DNA of 64,000 nucleotides, taken from Pseudomonas crudilactis. Lineage in GTDB: Bacteria > Pseudomonadota > Gammaproteobacteria > Pseudomonadales > Pseudomonadaceae. Below the pieces are notes generated by a model. That model made no database searches and was not told where the DNA came from. It saw nothing but the letters and a program-made list of their open reading frames with translations. How positions within the stretch are numbered: the first letter of the stretch is position 1; each line of letters opens with the position of its first letter. The position numbers were made by a program, and so were the translations under genes. Positions 9,741-18,815 of the stretch are shown one piece after another. The DNA is taken from NCBI RefSeq assembly GCF_013433315.1, contig NZ_WXVV01000006.1, positions 186,001-250,000 on the forward strand, in the 5' to 3' direction.

Positions 9741-10667
9741 ATGAAATCACCCTCCCAGACCAATGCAATTGACTTTGACAGTGCCAAATTGCAACGCCTG
9801 GGCTTTGGTCAACTGCCGCCCCTTCTGGAGCGACCGGCCAGTCTTGCGCAATTGCGCCAGCAAATGAGCCTGCAACTGCAAACCAGCCTCGAACCGCAAC
9901 GCATCCTCGGTCTGTTTTTCCGCGAAGTTCAGCGCCTCGTGCCGCTGGACGCGCTCAGTTACGTGCACCAGGGCAGTGATTTGCGCCTGGAATTCGGCAC
10001 CCGTGGCCACCATTCGATCAGCTACAGCCTGAGCCACGAAGGTGAGCACATGGGCGAACTGGTGTTCCGTCGCAATCAGCGCTTCAACGAACAGGATCAG
10101 GGCAACCTTGAATCGCTTTTGTCGTCGCTGCTGTACCCGATGCGCAATGCCCTGCTCTACCGCGCTGCCACGCAGAGTGCCCTGCGCGATCCGCTGACCG
10201 GCGCCGGCAACCGCATCGCCATGGAGCAGACCTTGCAGCGCGAGATCGACATGTCGCGTCGGCACGTGCAGCCGCTCTCGGTGCTGATGCTCGACATCGA
10301 TCACTTCAAACGGGTCAACGACAGCCATGGTCACAGCGCCGGCGATGACGTACTTAAAGCCATCGCCGCGACAATCAAGGCGCAACTGCGCAACGTCGAC
10401 ATGGTGTTTCGTTACGGTGGCGAAGAGTTTCTGGTGCTGCTGTCCAATACCAGCCGGGATGCGGCCGCAATGGTCGGCGAACGGCTGCGTTATGCGACGC
10501 AGGCAGCTGAATACTATGCGGATGGGCAGTTGATCGAATTGACCGTGAGCCTGGGATGTTCGACGTTGTTGCCGGGCGAATCGGCCGACAGCTTGCTGCG
10601 CCGTGCCGACAGTGCGTTGTACGTGGCCAAGCGCGAAGGACGTAACCGCTTGGCGATGGCGGGCTAA
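9741..10667 (+). CDS. Diguanylate cyclase with N-terminal GAF-like sensor region
   Basis: A 308-residue cytoplasmic protein predicted to make cyclic-di-GMP. The C-terminal GGDEF domain (about 150-305) has the active signature GGEEF at 226-230 and an inhibitory I-site RNVD at 217-220, exactly five residues upstream, so product feedback is expected. Residues about 40-140 look like a GAF-type sensor (PQRILGLFFREVQRLVPLDALSY); the ligand cannot be read from sequence. No membrane segment or signal peptide is visible. The position after yciK suggests an orthologue of a P. aeruginosa GGDEF gene in the same neighbourhood. Confidence 0.9.
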   Translation: MKSPSQTNAIDFDSAKLQRLGFGQLPPLLERPASLAQLRQQMSLQLQTSLEPQRILGLFFREVQRLVPLDALSYVHQGSDLRLEFGTRGHHSISYSLSHEGEHMGELVFRRNQRFNEQDQGNLESLLSSLLYPMRNALLYRAATQSALRDPLTGAGNRIAMEQTLQREIDMSRRHVQPLSVLMLDIDHFKRVNDSHGHSAGDDVLKAIAATIKAQLRNVDMVFRYGGEEFLVLLSNTSRDAAAMVGERLRYATQAAEYYADGQLIELTVSLGCSTLLPGESADSLLRRADSALYVAKREGRNRLAMAG

Positions 10668-10692
10668 GTCCTTCCAAACGATAAAAAACAGT

Positions 10693-10762
10693 GTGGGAGC
10701 GAGCTTGCTCGCGAAAGCGGTGCATCAGTCAAAACAATGCTGACTGACAGGCTCGCTCCCAC
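10693..10762. repeat. Degenerate REPIN in a convergent gap
   Basis: The left arm GTGGGAGCGAGCTTGCTCGC is intact. The right arm CAGGCTCGCTCCCAC has lost the inner GCGAGCAA half. It sits between two convergent genes. Confidence 0.85.
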
Positions 10763-10786
10763 ATTGGTTTTGCATTAAGCCGAAAA

Positions 10787-11581
10787 TCAGCTCTCGACTA
10801 CCGCCCTGCGTTCCCGGTTGACCAGCAAGCGCTCGGAAGTCTCCAGTTGCATGCAGCGCTCCAGAAACAGGTACATGTAGTCGTAGCTCTTGCACACTGC
10901 CTGACGCAGTTCTTCCTGCAAAGCCTTGGTCGGGTTCATTCCGGCCAGAGTGCAGATGATTTCCAGCGCTTCCCACGGGTGGGCATCATCGTACTGGGCA
11001 TGCATCTTCAGCCACTTCATTGCCCGCTTGCGGTCTTCTTCGGGAAACGCCGCCGCATAAACGCCCGTCGAACAAACCACAGCCGACCACTCCCCGGTCG
11101 CACCCTCGATGGCGTAGTTGGTGGCGGCGATAGCCACGATCAGCGAATCGGCCGAACTGGTGTGCCAGCACCAATGACTCAGGGCATGCAGCTCCGGTGG
11201 CACATGTTGGGCCTGGAGATCTTCCAGACTGACGCCATGGGCACGACTCCAATGCACCCAGTAATCCGCGTGATTGAGTTCAACGCGGATATTGCGCATC
11301 AGCCAGCGCCGCGCCATGTCCTCTCCGGGGTGGCGGGCAAACCGGGTTTTGGTGAGATTCTGCGCCATGTACAAGGCGAATTGCTCAACCACTGGCCAGC
11401 CGCCAATCAGGTACTGACGCATGGTTCTGGCGCTGAGTTTGTTATCACGCATGCGCAGATAAAGTTCATGTTCGACAACCCGGCGCTTGCTCTCGCTGCA
11501 ATCCTCAATGAGCTGTTGTGCCCAGGCAGGATAACTTGCAGCTTCCATGAGTGGTCCGGTTCGGTTGAATGTGTCGATCAC
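10787..11581 (-). CDS. TenA/PqqC-like (heme-oxygenase-fold) protein
   Basis: A 264-residue, alpha-helical soluble protein of the TENA/THI-4 or iron-containing redox enzyme type. The region ARHPGEDMARRWLMRNIRVELNHADYWVHW and the later ATNYAIEGATGEW fit the conserved metal/substrate-facing helices of this fold. It is sometimes labelled a TenA transcriptional regulator, but no DNA-binding domain is visible. The GTG start at 11581 is chosen because AAAAGGAG lies 7 bases upstream; an ATG 11 codons further in (MEAASYPAW) is the alternative. It lies 46 bases downstream of the GGDEF-EIL gene on the same strand and may be co-transcribed. Substrate unknown. Confidence 0.75.
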   Translation of the reverse strand: MIDTFNRTGPLMEAASYPAWAQQLIEDCSESKRRVVEHELYLRMRDNKLSARTMRQYLIGGWPVVEQFALYMAQNLTKTRFARHPGEDMARRWLMRNIRVELNHADYWVHWSRAHGVSLEDLQAQHVPPELHALSHWCWHTSSADSLIVAIAATNYAIEGATGEWSAVVCSTGVYAAAFPEEDRKRAMKWLKMHAQYDDAHPWEALEIICTLAGMNPTKALQEELRQAVCKSYDYMYLFLERCMQLETSERLLVNRERRAVVES

Positions 11582-11627
11582 TGTTCGGCTCCTTTTGATT
11601 TGTGATTGTAAGGATCGGCGAGAGACT

Positions 11628-14087
11628 TCAACGGAACGTGCCAGGCGCTTTGAATAACAGCGGTTGCGGTCTGGCGGGCCGACTTTGCAAACTGTCACAG
11701 GTAAACAACTGTGGACGCTCTATAACATAACCCTGAGCGTAATCCACACCGATTTCAAGCAATGCCTGCTCGATCTGGGTTGTTTCAACAAACTCGGCAA
11801 TTGTCTGCTTACCCATGACATGCCCGATGTGATTGATCACTTCGACCATTGCGCGGTTAATCGGGTCGTCCAGCATATCCTTTACGAAACTCCCGTCGAT
11901 CTTCAGGAAGTCTACAGGCAAATGTTTCAGATAAGCGAATGAAGACATTCCGGCACAAAAGTCATCTAACGAAAAATAGCAACCTAAGCCTTTGAGTTCA
12001 TTAATAAATCTTATTGCACTGCCCAGATTTGAAATTGCGCTGGTTTCTGTAATTTCAAAACAAATCATTTCAGGCGGTATTGCGTAGTTATCAAACTGCT
12101 CTCGCAGAAAGTGCAAAAACGCGTCATCTCCTATAGTAATGCCTGACAGATTAATCGCACACATCGCTAATGGCCGTTTATGTTCTTGCGCTATACATTG
12201 AGCAATAACCTTGAATACGTTCTGAACTACCCAGCGATCCAGTTGACTCATCAAACCATAGCGTTCGGCGGCTGGAATGAAACTGTCCGGCAGAATCATC
12301 CGCCCGGCCTCATCATGCAGACGCAACAGGATTTCAATGTGCCCACTCTTGCCAACTTCCTGTTTCAGCGGGGCGATTTCCTGGGCATAGAGGCAGAAGC
12401 GATTCTCTTCCAGCGCCATGTGCAGTCGTTGTACCCAAGCCATTTCACCAAAGCGCAGCGACAGTTCGGAATCGTCGGCGTGGTACACCTGCACCCGGTT
12501 GCGGCCCTTCTCCTTGGCCATGTAACAGGCCATATCGGCCGCGCGCAGTGAGGCTTCGAGGGTCGTCGGGGTCTGCGCGATATGCACCAGGCCAATGCTC
12601 ACCGTGGTCAGGAACGGCCGCCCCTTCCAGACAAAATGCAGATTCTGTACGGTCTGGCGCAGTGCCTCAGCGATCTTTTCCGCAGCTTCCGGCGCGCAGT
12701 TCTCCAATAGAATGCCGAACTCGTCACCGCCGAGCCGCGCCAGCGTATCGCCCTCACGCAGCCCCGATTGCAGCAGCGTGCAAATGTGCCGTAACAGCTC
12801 ATCACCGGCGGCGTGACCACAGGTGTCGTTGACCAGTTTGAATTGATCGAGGTCGAGAAACATCAGCGCATGCCGCCCGGAATGGCGCGTGAGCTTATGC
12901 AGCGCCTGCTCCAGCCGATATTCAAATTCGCGGCGATTGGCCAGCCCGGTCAGCGCGTCATGGGTGGCCTGCCAGGACAGATTGGCGATGTATTGCCGCT
13001 CCTGAGTCATGTCGTGCAACACCAGCACCGTGCCGCTGACCTTGCCGGCATTGCGGATCGGTGCGCCGACCAGCGTCACCGACAACGTTGTGCCATCCAG
13101 GCGCTGGATCAGTTTCGAGTGCTCGCTGCCGCCACTGAGCTTACCGCTGAGGATGTGCTCGATCAGGGTCAGCCCCTCGGCCTGGGCGTTGTCGTCGAGC
13201 AAATTGAACAGCGCGGCCAATGGCAGGCCCGCCGCCTGCTCGGCCTTCCAGTGGGTCATGACTTCAGCGGCAGGGTTCATGTAATCGATGGCACCGCTGA
13301 CATCGGTGGTAATGACACCATCACCGATCGAATGCAACGTAACGTGCGCCCGATCCTTCTCCAGTTGCAGCGCCTCGGCAAAGGCATGACGTTGCTTGAG
13401 CAACTTATGCGTACGCCACAAGGCCAGCACGATCAGCCCCAGCGCCGTCGCCAGGTTGGTGAACAGCAGCAGACGCATGATCATCCGCGAACCTTCGCCC
13501 AAAGCATCGCTGAAGGCTTTTGCTGCCGGGGTGACGCCATCGTTGATGGCAAAAATCCGTGCTTTCCAGCGCTGGATATCGGCGCTGTTGGCCGTGTTCT
13601 GCGAAATGCTGCGGTGCATCTCCTGCGCCACGTCATCCAGCTCGACCAGATAGGCGTCACCGACCGTCCAGCGATCAATGGCGGTTTCCAGATAACTGAA
13701 ATGGCGGAAGTTGAGGTACAGCCAGATCAGGCTGGAAACGTCGTCCGGATGGTTGCCGCCCTTGAGAATACCTTCACGCGCGGCAGCCAGATCCGGCGGT
13801 TGATGATCCAGCGCCAGACGCAACTGATGTCCGCCTTGTGGCACGGCAATCGCGTTACGGTATTTGAGGAAAATCGCCTCGTCACGGCTGTCGGCGTAAA
13901 GATTGAGGTAGTAGATGGCATCTTTCTGGCCCTTGGACCAAAGGCTTTCGCCGGCGACGTAGCCGCGAACGGCCGAGAGCACGTAAAGACTCACGCCGCC
14001 CAGTAACGCTTGAAATAACACGACGGCAATAAATGGCCAGACGATGCCCAACAACCGTGGCGTTCCGAGAGTCCGCTTTTGCTTCAT
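11628..14087 (-). CDS. Membrane PAS-GGDEF-EAL (EIL variant) cyclic-di-GMP protein
   Basis: An 819-residue inner-membrane signalling protein. Membrane segments are near residues 13-36 and 202-224, with a periplasmic sensor region between them that I do not recognise. A PAS domain follows (about 245-360). The GGDEF domain (about 370-530) has an intact GGDEF at 453-457 and an I-site REGD at 444-447. The EAL domain (about 545-795) has E585-I-L in place of EAL, with N646, E678, D708-D709, K729 and E765 retained, so phosphodiesterase activity is plausible. It may therefore both make and degrade cyclic-di-GMP. Downstream of it is the TenA-like gene. Confidence 0.92.
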   Translation of the reverse strand: MKQKRTLGTPRLLGIVWPFIAVVLFQALLGGVSLYVLSAVRGYVAGESLWSKGQKDAIYYLNLYADSRDEAIFLKYRNAIAVPQGGHQLRLALDHQPPDLAAAREGILKGGNHPDDVSSLIWLYLNFRHFSYLETAIDRWTVGDAYLVELDDVAQEMHRSISQNTANSADIQRWKARIFAINDGVTPAAKAFSDALGEGSRMIMRLLLFTNLATALGLIVLALWRTHKLLKQRHAFAEALQLEKDRAHVTLHSIGDGVITTDVSGAIDYMNPAAEVMTHWKAEQAAGLPLAALFNLLDDNAQAEGLTLIEHILSGKLSGGSEHSKLIQRLDGTTLSVTLVGAPIRNAGKVSGTVLVLHDMTQERQYIANLSWQATHDALTGLANRREFEYRLEQALHKLTRHSGRHALMFLDLDQFKLVNDTCGHAAGDELLRHICTLLQSGLREGDTLARLGGDEFGILLENCAPEAAEKIAEALRQTVQNLHFVWKGRPFLTTVSIGLVHIAQTPTTLEASLRAADMACYMAKEKGRNRVQVYHADDSELSLRFGEMAWVQRLHMALEENRFCLYAQEIAPLKQEVGKSGHIEILLRLHDEAGRMILPDSFIPAAERYGLMSQLDRWVVQNVFKVIAQCIAQEHKRPLAMCAINLSGITIGDDAFLHFLREQFDNYAIPPEMICFEITETSAISNLGSAIRFINELKGLGCYFSLDDFCAGMSSFAYLKHLPVDFLKIDGSFVKDMLDDPINRAMVEVINHIGHVMGKQTIAEFVETTQIEQALLEIGVDYAQGYVIERPQLFTCDSLQSRPARPQPLLFKAPGTFR

Positions 14088-14288
14088 GAGATCCCTTGCG
14101 CAAGCACTGCCAGATGAACACCGGAAAATCCCGCTCCTGACAGCTCAGCCTAGGCTAATTTTCGCCAAGTCAAAGGGACAGCTCTGCCGTCCTCTAGGTC
14201 GATTGTGCAAATGGCGGGACTGTGCGGGCGTTCCGAGTGGTTTTACTCAATGCAATTCAAGCACTAAGCACAGAAACCGTGACGAAAC

Positions 14289-16115
14289 TCAAGGGCGCTG
14301 GATCTGCTGCAGGTGACCATAAAGCTTGGCATACAGACCGCCGTCGGCAATCAACTGCTGATGATCGCCGTCTTCAGCGACCTGACCACCATCGAACACC
14401 AGCACGCGATCGGCCTGTTTCACCGCCGACAGTCGGTGAGCAATGATCAGCGTGGTGCGACCATTGAGGAAGCGCGCCATGGCTTGATGCAGGTTGTACT
14501 CGGTGGCGGCGTCGAGGGCCGAGGTGGCTTCGTCGAGGATGACGACTTTCGGCTCGGCGAGAATCATCCGCGCGATGGCCAGGCGTTGGCGTTGCCCGCC
14601 CGACAAGCGCACGCCGGAGCGCCCGACAATACTGTCCAGACCATTGGGCAAAGCACGGATGGTCGCTTCGAGCTGAGCGATTTCCAGCGCCTGCCAGCAG
14701 GCTTCGTCGCTGCGAGTACGGCCCATGGTCAGGTTGGCGCGCACGGTATCGTTGAACAGTGCCGGGTGTTGCAGCACCACCGCGACGTTTTCCCGTACTG
14801 TGTCGAGGCCGATCTCCTGCTGGGTCGAACCGCCGAAACGGATGGTGCCGGACACTGGCGTATACAGCCCGAGGAGTAATTGCACCAGGGTACTTTTGCC
14901 ACCGCCGCTGGCGCCGACAATCGCGACTTTTTCACCCGGGGCAATCGACAGATTCAGCTGATCCAGCACTAGCTCATCACCGTAGCCGAAGCTCAGGCCT
15001 TGCACCTGAATGCCGACGGTGTCACGGCCCTTGAACGGATCGACGCCGCCGGGATATTGCGGCTCATCGGCGCGCGCCAGCAGTTCGTTGATCCGCGCCA
15101 GCGCTCCGCCCGCCGCGTAATAGGCGTATTGCAGATTGAGCAGTTGTTCGACCGGGCCGATCATGAACCACAGGTAGCTGAACACCGCGAGCATCTGGCC
15201 GATCGACAGGTCGGAAAACAGCACGGTGAGCATCGCTGCCGCGCGAAAAATGTCGATACCGAACTGGAACAGCAGACCACTGGCGCGGTTCGACGCGTCG
15301 GTTTTCCATTGCGAGTTGACCGCGTAATTGCGCACTTCCTGCGCACGCAAGCCGAGTCGCCCGAGGAAGAAACCCTGACGATTGCCGGCGCGGATTTCCT
15401 GAATCGCATCAAGGGTTTCGCTCAACGCCTGGGTGAAGCGCGCCGTGCTGTCGTTCTCGAGTTTCTTCAGGTGTTTGACGCGTTTGCCCAACTGCACCGT
15501 GGCGTAAATCACCAGCGGGTTGAACAACAGAATCAGCAGCGCCAGTTTCCAGTGCATCCACATGAGGATGCTCGCGGTGCCGACCAGGGTCAGCATCGCC
15601 ACCAGAAAACGACTGAGGGTTTCGCCGACAAATTTGTCGAGGGTATCGAGATCCGTGACCAGGTGCGTGGTTACCGTGCCGCTGCCGAGGCTTTCGTACT
15701 CGCCGAGCGAGATGCGTTTGAGGCGCTCGATCAGACGCACGCGAATGCGATAGACGATGTCTTTGGCCAGCCGTGCGAACAGCCGCGACTGCAACACGCC
15801 GAAGCACAGTGAGCTGCAACGCAGGGTCAGCGTCACGACCAGCATCAAGCCGATATAGCCTGCCGCTTGCTGCCACATCGTCGGCAGCACATGGTTCATG
15901 GCTTTCAATGCCGCGTCGCCGTGGCCGAGCAGGACTTCGTCCACCAGCAACGGCAGCAGCAATGGAATCGGCACGCTGCACAGCGTCGCCAGAACAGCGA
16001 CGCCGTTGGCGATCCACAGGGATTTTTTGTGTGTAAGTGCCAGTCGCCGGACTTCTGCCCAGCTCAGCCGGTCGACACGCTTTACGGCTGGCGTGTCATC
16101 GGCCCGATCAGACAC
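14289..16115 (-). CDS. ABC exporter, fused permease-ATPase (MsbA-like architecture)
   Basis: A 608-residue half-transporter. Six membrane helices (about 30-310) precede a nucleotide-binding domain with Walker A GASGGGKSTL, signature LSGGQRQRLAIAR, Walker B VVILDEATSALD and H-loop IIAHRLS. Substrate is not evident; lipid A flippase is only one option because msbA proper usually has other neighbours. The GTG at 16115 is preferred: it overlaps the dsbA-like stop by 8 bases, whereas the in-frame ATG at 16160 would lie deeper inside that gene. trhO, the dsbA-like gene and this gene form a tight minus-strand series. Confidence 0.85.
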   Translation of the reverse strand: MSDRADDTPAVKRVDRLSWAEVRRLALTHKKSLWIANGVAVLATLCSVPIPLLLPLLVDEVLLGHGDAALKAMNHVLPTMWQQAAGYIGLMLVVTLTLRCSSLCFGVLQSRLFARLAKDIVYRIRVRLIERLKRISLGEYESLGSGTVTTHLVTDLDTLDKFVGETLSRFLVAMLTLVGTASILMWMHWKLALLILLFNPLVIYATVQLGKRVKHLKKLENDSTARFTQALSETLDAIQEIRAGNRQGFFLGRLGLRAQEVRNYAVNSQWKTDASNRASGLLFQFGIDIFRAAAMLTVLFSDLSIGQMLAVFSYLWFMIGPVEQLLNLQYAYYAAGGALARINELLARADEPQYPGGVDPFKGRDTVGIQVQGLSFGYGDELVLDQLNLSIAPGEKVAIVGASGGGKSTLVQLLLGLYTPVSGTIRFGGSTQQEIGLDTVRENVAVVLQHPALFNDTVRANLTMGRTRSDEACWQALEIAQLEATIRALPNGLDSIVGRSGVRLSGGQRQRLAIARMILAEPKVVILDEATSALDAATEYNLHQAMARFLNGRTTLIIAHRLSAVKQADRVLVFDGGQVAEDGDHQQLIADGGLYAKLYGHLQQIQRP

Positions 16116-16743
16116 AGGCCGCACGCTCCAGCCATCGACCCAGTAACGGCGACAGTTCACTGAGCGGTTGGTAGCCGTTGGTCAGCAGGGCCAGTTGGCC
16201 ATTGCGTTCGGCGAGCAGGGTCGGGAAACCGGCGATGCCGAGATCCTGCACCCAACTGAAATCGGCCTGAGTGGCTTTGTGCTGATCGGCATGATCAAAC
16301 AACGCAGCGAATTCGATACGCGGTACACCAGCCTTTTCGGCCAGCTCGACCAACACACTGGCCTGGGTGACATCGCGACCTTCAGCGTAAAACGCCTCCT
16401 GGATCAGTCCGACCAATTTCCACGCGCAATCCGGTGCCAGGCTGCGTGCGGTGACAATCGCCCGGCAGGCAGGCTCGGTGTCGTAGACAAAACCGTCGGG
16501 CAACGCGCCGTCAAACTTGAACGGCTGGCCGGTGGCCTCGGTGACCGCTTGCCAGTGTTCAAGAATATAGCGGCGGGTGGTCGGCTCCAGCGCCGAGCCA
16601 CTGCCGGTGCGCAAACCACCGACCACCAGATGCAACTCGACTCCCGCTGCTTGCGCCTGCTCGACCAATGCCTTGGCTACTGGAGCAAAACCCCAGCACC
16701 ACGAACACATCGGGTCCATCACATAGAGCAGGCGTGCAGACAT
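16108..16743 (-). CDS. DsbA-family thioredoxin-fold protein (FrnE-like)
   Basis: A 211-residue protein with an N-terminal CSWC redox motif (MDPMCSWCWGFAPV, residues 10-23) and the helical insertion typical of DsbA/FrnE-type oxidoreductases. No signal peptide is visible, so it is probably cytoplasmic, unlike DsbA itself. The start is the ATG at 16743, 2 bases after the trhO stop, and it overlaps the ABC gene start. Its substrate is unknown. Confidence 0.85.
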   Translation of the reverse strand: MSARLLYVMDPMCSWCWGFAPVAKALVEQAQAAGVELHLVVGGLRTGSGSALEPTTRRYILEHWQAVTEATGQPFKFDGALPDGFVYDTEPACRAIVTARSLAPDCAWKLVGLIQEAFYAEGRDVTQASVLVELAEKAGVPRIEFAALFDHADQHKATQADFSWVQDLGIAGFPTLLAERNGQLALLTNGYQPLSELSPLLGRWLERAACV

Positions 16744-16745
16744 GG

Positions 16746-17687
16746 TTAAGCCTCGGTGGATGCTTGCTTGTAGTTGTAGCCGATCGGGTGCGGCTGGTTA
16801 CGCGCCTTGGCCAGTTCGATCTGCTTCTGCCGATCGATGGCACTGCGCCGGGTTTTCTCGCTCAGTTTGTCCCAGCAATGCGGGCAACTGATGCCGGCCA
16901 CATAATGCTCGCTGGCGCGATCTTCAACACTGACCGGTGTGCGGCAGGCATGACATTGATCGTAGTCGCCTTCGCTGAGGTCGTGACGCACGGTCACACG
17001 GTTGTCGAACACAAAGCAGTCGCCCTGCCACTTGGTTTCTTCCTGCGGCACTTCTTCGAGATACTTCAGGATGCCGCCCTTGAGGTGGTAAACCTCTTCA
17101 TAGCCTTCGCCGAGCATATAGCTCGAGGCTTTTTCGCAGCGAATGCCACCGGTGCAGAACATCGCGACCTTCTTGTGCACGGCCGGATCGAAGTGTTCTT
17201 TGATGTAGTCAGGGAACTCGCGAAAACTGGTGGTTTTCGGATCGATGGCGCCTTCGAAGGTGCCGATCGACACTTCGTAATCGTTGCGCGTGTCGATCAA
17301 CAGCACTTCCGGGTCGCTGATCAACGCGTTCCAGTCTTGCGGATCAACGTACGTGCCGACCTTTTTGTTCGGGTCGACGCCTTCGACACCGAGGGTGACG
17401 ATCTCTTTCTTCAGTTTGACCTTGGTGCGATAGAACGGCTGCTCGTCGCAGTACGACTCTTTGTGATCGATGTCGATCATGCGTGGGTCGTTCTTGAGCC
17501 AGGCGAGCAGGCCATCAATGCCTTCGCGAGTGCCGGACACCGTGCCGTTGATGCCTTCTTCGGCGATCAGCAGGGTGCCTTTGATCTGGTTGTCGACCAT
17601 CGCTTGCAGCAGCGGCTCGCGCAGGTTGACGTAATCTTCGAGGGTGACGAACTTATACAGTGCCGCCACGACAATCGGCTGTGTCAT
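16746..17687 (-). CDS. trhO: tRNA uridine(34) hydroxylase, rhodanese family
   Basis: TrhO (YceA) makes 5-hydroxyuridine at tRNA position 34, the precursor of cmo5U/mo5U. The 313-residue protein has the UPF0176 N-terminal domain ([13 protein letters not shown]), a rhodanese domain with active cysteine C178 in [11 protein letters not shown], and a C-terminal cysteine pair region CHACRTP...CPHCWDK. Older annotation as a rhodanese sulfurtransferase refers to the same family. It is first in the minus-strand group with the dsbA-like and ABC genes. Confidence 0.92.
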   Translation of the reverse strand: MTQPIVVAALYKFVTLEDYVNLREPLLQAMVDNQIKGTLLIAEEGINGTVSGTREGIDGLLAWLKNDPRMIDIDHKESYCDEQPFYRTKVKLKKEIVTLGVEGVDPNKKVGTYVDPQDWNALISDPEVLLIDTRNDYEVSIGTFEGAIDPKTTSFREFPDYIKEHFDPAVHKKVAMFCTGGIRCEKASSYMLGEGYEEVYHLKGGILKYLEEVPQEETKWQGDCFVFDNRVTVRHDLSEGDYDQCHACRTPVSVEDRASEHYVAGISCPHCWDKLSEKTRRSAIDRQKQIELAKARNQPHPIGYNYKQASTEA

Positions 17688-17733
17688 GGGTATTTCTCCA
17701 GGTGGCTACCCTCGCAAAGGGTGAACCGGATTC

Positions 17734-17764
17734 AAAAAAAACGCGCCGGGTGAGCGGCGCGTTG
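17734..17764 (-). terminator. Terminator downstream of bolA
   Basis: A 9-base stem AACGCGCCG/CGGCGCGTT with a 6-base loop. On the minus strand it is followed by eight T residues (17734-17741 are A on the plus strand). It separates DUF2059-bolA from trhO. Confidence 0.9.
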
Positions 17765-17788
17765 CGGATTCTAGCAAAAAACCGAAGC

Positions 17789-18088
17789 TTAATGCTTGCT
17801 GCCGCCGGCACAGGTTGGCGACGCCGGAGCGGCGCCAGTCTCTGCCCATTCCTGCGGAGTGTAGGTGTGCAGCGCCAACGCATGGAACTCGCCCATCAGC
17901 TCACCGAGCGTGCCGTAGACTTTCTGGTGGCGCTTGACCCGGTTCAGGCCGTCGAACTGCGCGCTGACCACCACAGCCTTGAAGTGGGTCTGCAACCCGC
18001 GACTGTGCATGTGGCTTTCATCCAGCACTTGCAGATGTTCGGGCTGAAGCAGCGCCAGCGTCGATTCGATGCGTTGTTGCATGGTCAT
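17789..18088 (-). CDS. bolA: BolA family protein
   Basis: A 99-residue BolA-type protein: a KH-like fold partner of monothiol glutaredoxins with roles in iron-sulfur handling and stress morphology. The core matches the family (MHSRGLQTHFKAVVVSAQFDGLNRVKRHQKVYGTL in pieces), including the conserved RHQ and the invariant H in ESHMHSRG. The C-terminus CAGGSKH is an unconserved tail. The ATG at 18088 is 6 bases after GGAG; a GTG one codon upstream and an ATG two codons downstream are alternatives. It begins 12 bases after the DUF2059 gene, so the two are probably one operon. Confidence 0.9.
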   Translation of the reverse strand: MTMQQRIESTLALLQPEHLQVLDESHMHSRGLQTHFKAVVVSAQFDGLNRVKRHQKVYGTLGELMGEFHALALHTYTPQEWAETGAAPASPTCAGGSKH

Positions 18089-18100
18089 CACGAACTCCGC

Positions 18101-18622
18101 TTACTTCTTCTTGGCCGGCGCAGCAGCGCCTTTCGGGTCCAGCTCTTTGGTCATGTCGTCGAGCAGCTTGTTGACGACAGGCACGGCGCTTTCCAGCTTG
18201 GCTTGGGTCATCTGGGCCGATTGCTGGGTCAGCTGCGGCATTTTTTCCAGGACTTTCTTGCCCAGTGGCGACTGGTAGAACGCGACCAGGTCTTTCAGCT
18301 CGGATTCGCTGAAGTTAGTGGTGTAGAGCTTGACCATGTCAGGCTTGAGCTTGTTCCAGCCGATGGCCTGATCCAGCGCGGCGTTGGCTTTGGCCTGGTA
18401 GGTTTCCAGTACGGCTTTCTTGGCTTCCGGGGCTTTGGTCTGCTCAAAACGCTGAGCAAACATTTGCTGCACTTGCATGTACACCGGAGTGCCGAGCTTG
18501 TCAGCGTGAGCCAGGGTCAGGAAAGCTTCGGCACTGGCGTTGTGGCTGGCGGTATCGGCAAGCACCTGGCCGCTGGCGCAAACCAGTGCAACCGCGGTGC
18601 AGATGGCACGAAGACGAGTCAT
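18101..18622 (-). CDS. Secreted DUF2059 protein
   Basis: A 173-residue protein with a signal peptide (MTRLRAICTAVALVCASGQVLA, cut in pieces, cleavage near residue 23) and one DUF2059 domain (SESELKDLVAFYQSPLGKKVLEKMP). It ends in a lysine/alanine tail AAAPAKKK. Predicted periplasmic; molecular function unknown. The start ATG at 18622 has AAGGAAA upstream. It is directly upstream of bolA. Confidence 0.88.
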   Translation of the reverse strand: MTRLRAICTAVALVCASGQVLADTASHNASAEAFLTLAHADKLGTPVYMQVQQMFAQRFEQTKAPEAKKAVLETYQAKANAALDQAIGWNKLKPDMVKLYTTNFSESELKDLVAFYQSPLGKKVLEKMPQLTQQSAQMTQAKLESAVPVVNKLLDDMTKELDPKGAAAPAKKK

Positions 18623-18815
18623 CGAGTTTCCTTTTAAGCAAAGCGAGGTCAAACCCCAAGGGCGACCATTCTGCGCCTAAAAAACCTCGTGGCTCAACCC
18701 CCGGGCCTTGCCGTGCTTGATTGGCGGGGTTTTACCGGTCAACAATCGGATCGAGGGAACCACCTGGGCCCGACCGGGCCTAAACTGCGCAAACAGACCA
18801 ACAGGAGTGTGCACG

